This document shows, piece after piece, positions 7,126 through 9,938 of a DNA stretch of 9,938 bases. Below the pieces are notes generated by a model that was given only the letters and a program-made list of their open reading frames with translations, did no database searches and was not told the origin of the DNA. This DNA comes from Planctomycetaceae bacterium. GTDB lineage: Bacteria; Planctomycetota; Phycisphaerae; Phycisphaerales; SM1A02. The position numbers and the translations under genes are program-made. Numbering within the stretch: the first letter of the stretch is position 1; each line of letters opens with the position of its first letter. The stretch spans positions 1-9,938 of the forward strand of contig JAIYCA010000032.1 of the NCBI GenBank assembly GCA_027488265.1. The letters run 5' to 3'.

Positions 7126-7132
7126 CGTGCGC

Positions 7133-8059
7133 ATGGAAGATACGAGACTGACACATCTCAAGGAACTCGAGGCGGAAAGCATCCAAATTTTCCGCGAGGT
7201 GGTCGCGAGTTTCGAGCGACCCGTCATGCTCTACTCGATCGGCAAGGACTCTGCAGTCCTTCTGCATCTTGCGATGAAGGCGTTCTATCCCGCGAAGCCG
7301 CCATTCCCCCTGCTCCACGTCGACACGACGTGGAAGTTCAAGGAGATGTACAAGCTTCGGGATGAGTACGTCGCGAAGGAGCTTGGCCTCGACCTTTTGG
7401 TGCATGTCAACCAAGAAGGCCTCAAGGCTGGCATCAACCCGATCACACATGGTTCGCGTAAGCACACCGACATCATGAAGACGCAGGGCCTGAAGCAAGC
7501 CCTCGATAAGTACGGCTTCGATGCGGCGTTCGGTGGCGCGCGTCGCGACGAAGAGAAGTCGCGCGCGAAAGAACGCGTCTTCAGCTTCCGAGATCGCCAA
7601 CATCGTTGGGATCCGCGCAATCAACGGCCCGAGTTGTGGAACATCTACAACACAGAAGTGAATCGCGTTCCTGGCCAACTCGGCGAGTCGATCCGCGTCT
7701 TCCCGCTCTCAAACTGGACCGAACTCGATATCTGGCAGTACATCTGGCTTGAGAACATTCGCATCGTGCCGCTCTATTTCGGTGCAGTGCGACCAGTGGT
7801 CTATCGCCACGGTGTCCCCATCATGGTCGATGACGATCGCTTGCCGCTGGAACCAGGCGAAACGCCGCAAATGCGCATGATTCGCTTCCGTACGCTCGGT
7901 TGCTATCCGCTGTCGGGGGCGATCGAATCGCCCGCCGCAACACTTCCAGAGATCATCAAGGAAATGCTGCAAGCGACCCAAAGCGAGCGGCAAGGCCGCG
8001 TCATCGATCATGACGGCTCGGGAAGCATGGAAGAGAAAAAGAAGGAAGGCTACTTCTGA
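7133..8059 (+). CDS. cysD: Sulfate adenylyltransferase subunit 2 (ATP sulfurylase small subunit)
   Basis: CysD catalyses adenylation of sulfate to APS, releasing pyrophosphate, as a heterodimer with the GTPase CysN. The 308-residue protein has the PP-loop SIGKDSAVLLHL (35-46), the HVDTTWKFKEMY segment, FGGARRDEEKSRAKER (about 134-149) that contacts the nucleotide, and a C-terminus GSMEEKKKEGYF typical of CysD. Length and motifs match the family throughout and no key residue is missing. The start is ATG 7133 behind GGAG. The stop codon overlaps the cysNC start (TGATG at 8057-8061), so the two subunits are translationally coupled, as usual for this pair. It diverges from the stand-alone cysC. 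Confidence 0.97.
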   Translation: MEDTRLTHLKELEAESIQIFREVVASFERPVMLYSIGKDSAVLLHLAMKAFYPAKPPFPLLHVDTTWKFKEMYKLRDEYVAKELGLDLLVHVNQEGLKAGINPITHGSRKHTDIMKTQGLKQALDKYGFDAAFGGARRDEEKSRAKERVFSFRDRQHRWDPRNQRPELWNIYNTEVNRVPGQLGESIRVFPLSNWTELDIWQYIWLENIRIVPLYFGAVRPVVYRHGVPIMVDDDRLPLEPGETPQMRMIRFRTLGCYPLSGAIESPAATLPEIIKEMLQATQSERQGRVIDHDGSGSMEEKKKEGYF

Positions 8060-9938
8060 TGCGCGCCGATTCAAACGCCGCCGAGCAAGAACTCATTGAG
8101 AAGGACATCGAAGCCTACCTCTCTCGTCATGAGAGCAAGGAACTCCTGCGCTTTCTCACATGCGGATCTGTCGATGACGGAAAGAGCACGCTCATCGGCC
8201 GGTTGCTTCACGACACGCACATGATTCACGAGGACACGCTGCAGGCCGCCGAGCGTGACTCGAAATCGATGGGTACGCAGTCGGGCGCGCTCGATCTTGC
8301 GCTGCTCGTCGACGGCCTCAAGAGCGAACGCGAGCAAGGCATCACGATTGACGTGGCGTATCGCTATTTCACGACCGCGGCGCGCAAATACATCATCGCC
8401 GACACGCCAGGCCACGAGCAGTTCACACGCAATATGGCGACCGGCGCGAGCACGTGCGATCTCGCAATTCTCTTGATCGACGCACGCCACGGCGTTGCGG
8501 TGCAAACACGCCGCCACTCGTTTATCACAAGTTTGCTCGGCATTCGTGAGATCGTCGTTGCGATCAACAAGATGGATCTTGTTGGGAACTCACAGGCTCG
8601 ATTCAACGAGATCGTCGCCGAGTACCAAGCCTTTGCCGCCAAACTTCCCGCGCGCAACATGCGGTTTATTCCGATGTCGGCGCTGCTCGGCGACAACGTG
8701 GTGCATCGCGGCGAAGCAATGCCTTGGTATGACGGCCCGACGCTGCTTGAACATCTCGACACCGTTCCGTTGACGGGCCGTCGAAACATGGTCGATTTCC
8801 GATTCCCCGTGCAATGGGTGAATCGTCCGAACCTCGATTTCCGCGGCTTCGCGGGCACTGTCGCCGGCGGCTGCGTCAAGCCAGGCGACCGCGTCATGGT
8901 GCTCCCGTCACGAAAGACATCGACTGTCACGCGCGTCGTGACCTTCGATGGCGATCTCCCACAGGCGACACCCCCACTCTCGGTGACTCTGACGCTCGCG
9001 GATGAGATTGATTGCTCGCGCGGCGACATGATCGTGCATCCAGGCAATGAGCCACACGTGTCACAAGATGTCGCAGCGATGATCGTGTGGATGGACGACC
9101 AGTCGCCACTCGTTCCGGGCAAAGAGTATCTGCTGAAACACGGACCAAACAAGACGCCCGCGAGCGTGACTGCCATCACGCACCGCGTGGACGTCAACAC
9201 GCTTGATCGTTCGGTCGCGCCAGCACTCTCACTCAACGACATCGGACAAGTACGCCTTCGCACGAGCCGCCCGCTTGTCTACGACGGCTACACCAAGAAC
9301 CGCGCGACGGGCGCGTTCATCTTGATCGATCGCCTCACCAACATGACTGCTGGTGCTGGCATGTTGCTCGACCCGAACGAGTCGGGCGAAGGTCACTGGG
9401 GCGACACACCGCAAGGCGGACATCTCGCGCCATCTGGGCGCGTGGTGAGCGCGGAAGAGCGCGAGAAGCGCCTCGGACAAAGGCCTTGCACACTGCTCTT
9501 CACGGGTCTTTCCGGCTCTGGAAAGACGGAGATCGCACGCGCGGTCGAGCGCCGACTCTTTGATCTCGGTCGCTTCGGCGCTGTGATCGATGGACCAGCG
9601 CTTCGCTCGGGGATGAACCGCGACCTTGGATTCACACGTGCGGATCGCTCGGAAAATCTGCGGCGCGGTATGGAACTTGCGAAGGCGATGAACGAGATCG
9701 GGCTCGTTGTGCTTGCAAGTTTCACAGCGCCCGACGCGACTGTTCGCTCCAAGGCTCGTGAACTCGTCGGTGCGGATTGCTTCGCGCTCGTGCACGTCTC
9801 GACACCGCTCGAAGCCTGTCGTCGGCGTGATCCGGTCGGGCTTTACCGTGACGCGGCGCAGGGTTCCGTGAAAGACGTTCCCGGCGTCGACTTTGAGTAC
9901 GACCAACCGACCGATGCTGATCTCGTGATTCCGTTCCA
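8059..9938 (+). CDS. cysNC: Sulfate adenylyltransferase subunit 1 fused to a divergent APS-kinase domain (CysNC), 3' end missing
   Basis: The frame is open from ATG 8059 to the right edge: 626 codons. CysNC proteins are usually about 630-650 residues, so little is missing. The N-terminal part is a GTPase of the EF-Tu type that drives ATP sulfurylase: G1 GSVDDGKS (36-43), switch I EREQGITID (90-98), G3 DTPGHEQ (115-121), G4 NKMD (170-173), G5 SAL (207-209). The beta-barrel domains run to about 460, with a TKNRATGAFILID block. From about 475 follows a CysC domain with an intact P-loop GLSGSGKT (483-490) and MNRDLGF. However, DGDN is replaced by DGPA (511-514), the conserved Ser by A557 (FTAPD), and the KGLYKKA block by VGLYRDA. 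APS kinase activity is therefore doubtful. AGGAAGG at 8043-8049 serves as ribosome site, and the start overlaps the cysD stop. Confidence 0.95.
   Translation, partial: MRADSNAAEQELIEKDIEAYLSRHESKELLRFLTCGSVDDGKSTLIGRLLHDTHMIHEDTLQAAERDSKSMGTQSGALDLALLVDGLKSEREQGITIDVAYRYFTTAARKYIIADTPGHEQFTRNMATGASTCDLAILLIDARHGVAVQTRRHSFITSLLGIREIVVAINKMDLVGNSQARFNEIVAEYQAFAAKLPARNMRFIPMSALLGDNVVHRGEAMPWYDGPTLLEHLDTVPLTGRRNMVDFRFPVQWVNRPNLDFRGFAGTVAGGCVKPGDRVMVLPSRKTSTVTRVVTFDGDLPQATPPLSVTLTLADEIDCSRGDMIVHPGNEPHVSQDVAAMIVWMDDQSPLVPGKEYLLKHGPNKTPASVTAITHRVDVNTLDRSVAPALSLNDIGQVRLRTSRPLVYDGYTKNRATGAFILIDRLTNMTAGAGMLLDPNESGEGHWGDTPQGGHLAPSGRVVSAEEREKRLGQRPCTLLFTGLSGSGKTEIARAVERRLFDLGRFGAVIDGPALRSGMNRDLGFTRADRSENLRRGMELAKAMNEIGLVVLASFTAPDATVRSKARELVGADCFALVHVSTPLEACRRRDPVGLYRDAAQGSVKDVPGVDFEYDQPTDADLVIPF

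Noticed and set aside
7127..7129. GTG as an alternative start of cysD
   Set aside because: The GGAG site lies only one base upstream, too close, while ATG 7133 is 7 bases from it.
8364..9263. Long minus-strand open frame (299 codons)
   Set aside because: It is antisense to the CysN GTPase and barrel domains. Its Ser/Arg/Thr-rich composition is typical of a shadow frame.
1..9938. tRNA, rRNA, CRISPR arrays, insertion sequences, attachment sites
   Set aside because: I looked for repeat arrays, transposase motifs, terminal inverted repeats and tRNA-like segments and saw none.

Overview
The window looks like chromosomal DNA from a moderately GC-rich, densely coding Gram-negative bacterium. A planctomycete, perhaps of the Phycisphaerales type, is my best guess. 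The basis is a secreted protein with a PEP-CTERM-like tail, a CysN-CysC fusion, an SLC13 permease with RCK domains, and mixed start signals. This assignment is an inference; no rRNA or marker gene is present.

Layout. (1) Bases 1-572, minus strand: the N-terminal part of an asparagine-synthase-like protein, cut by the window edge. (2) Bases 808-1521, minus strand: a small secreted protein with a C-terminal anchor tail, followed by a clear intrinsic terminator. (3) A divergent intergenic region, then three plus-strand genes about 14 bases apart or overlapping: a PBP4-type D-Ala-D-Ala carboxypeptidase (dacB), an SLC13/RCK anion permease, and a HAL2-like 3'(2'),5'-bisphosphate nucleotidase (cysQ). 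(4) A canonical stand-alone APS kinase (cysC) on the minus strand, convergent with cysQ. (5) Divergent from cysC, cysD and a cysNC fusion that start-stop overlap; cysNC runs off the right edge.

From 3559 onward the genes form a nearly complete PAPS supply and recycling module. It has a putative sulfate importer, ATP sulfurylase (CysD with CysN), APS kinase (CysC), and a phosphatase that removes the PAP by-product. No PAPS reductase, sulfite reductase or sulfotransferase is visible, so the sequence does not show whether the PAPS feeds cysteine synthesis or sulfation of polymers.

The most notable point is that the CysC domain fused to CysN keeps its ATP-binding P-loop but has lost APS-site residues and the conserved serine. 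The separate cysC gene next door is canonical. This suggests the fused domain is no longer a normal kinase and may have a structural or regulatory role.
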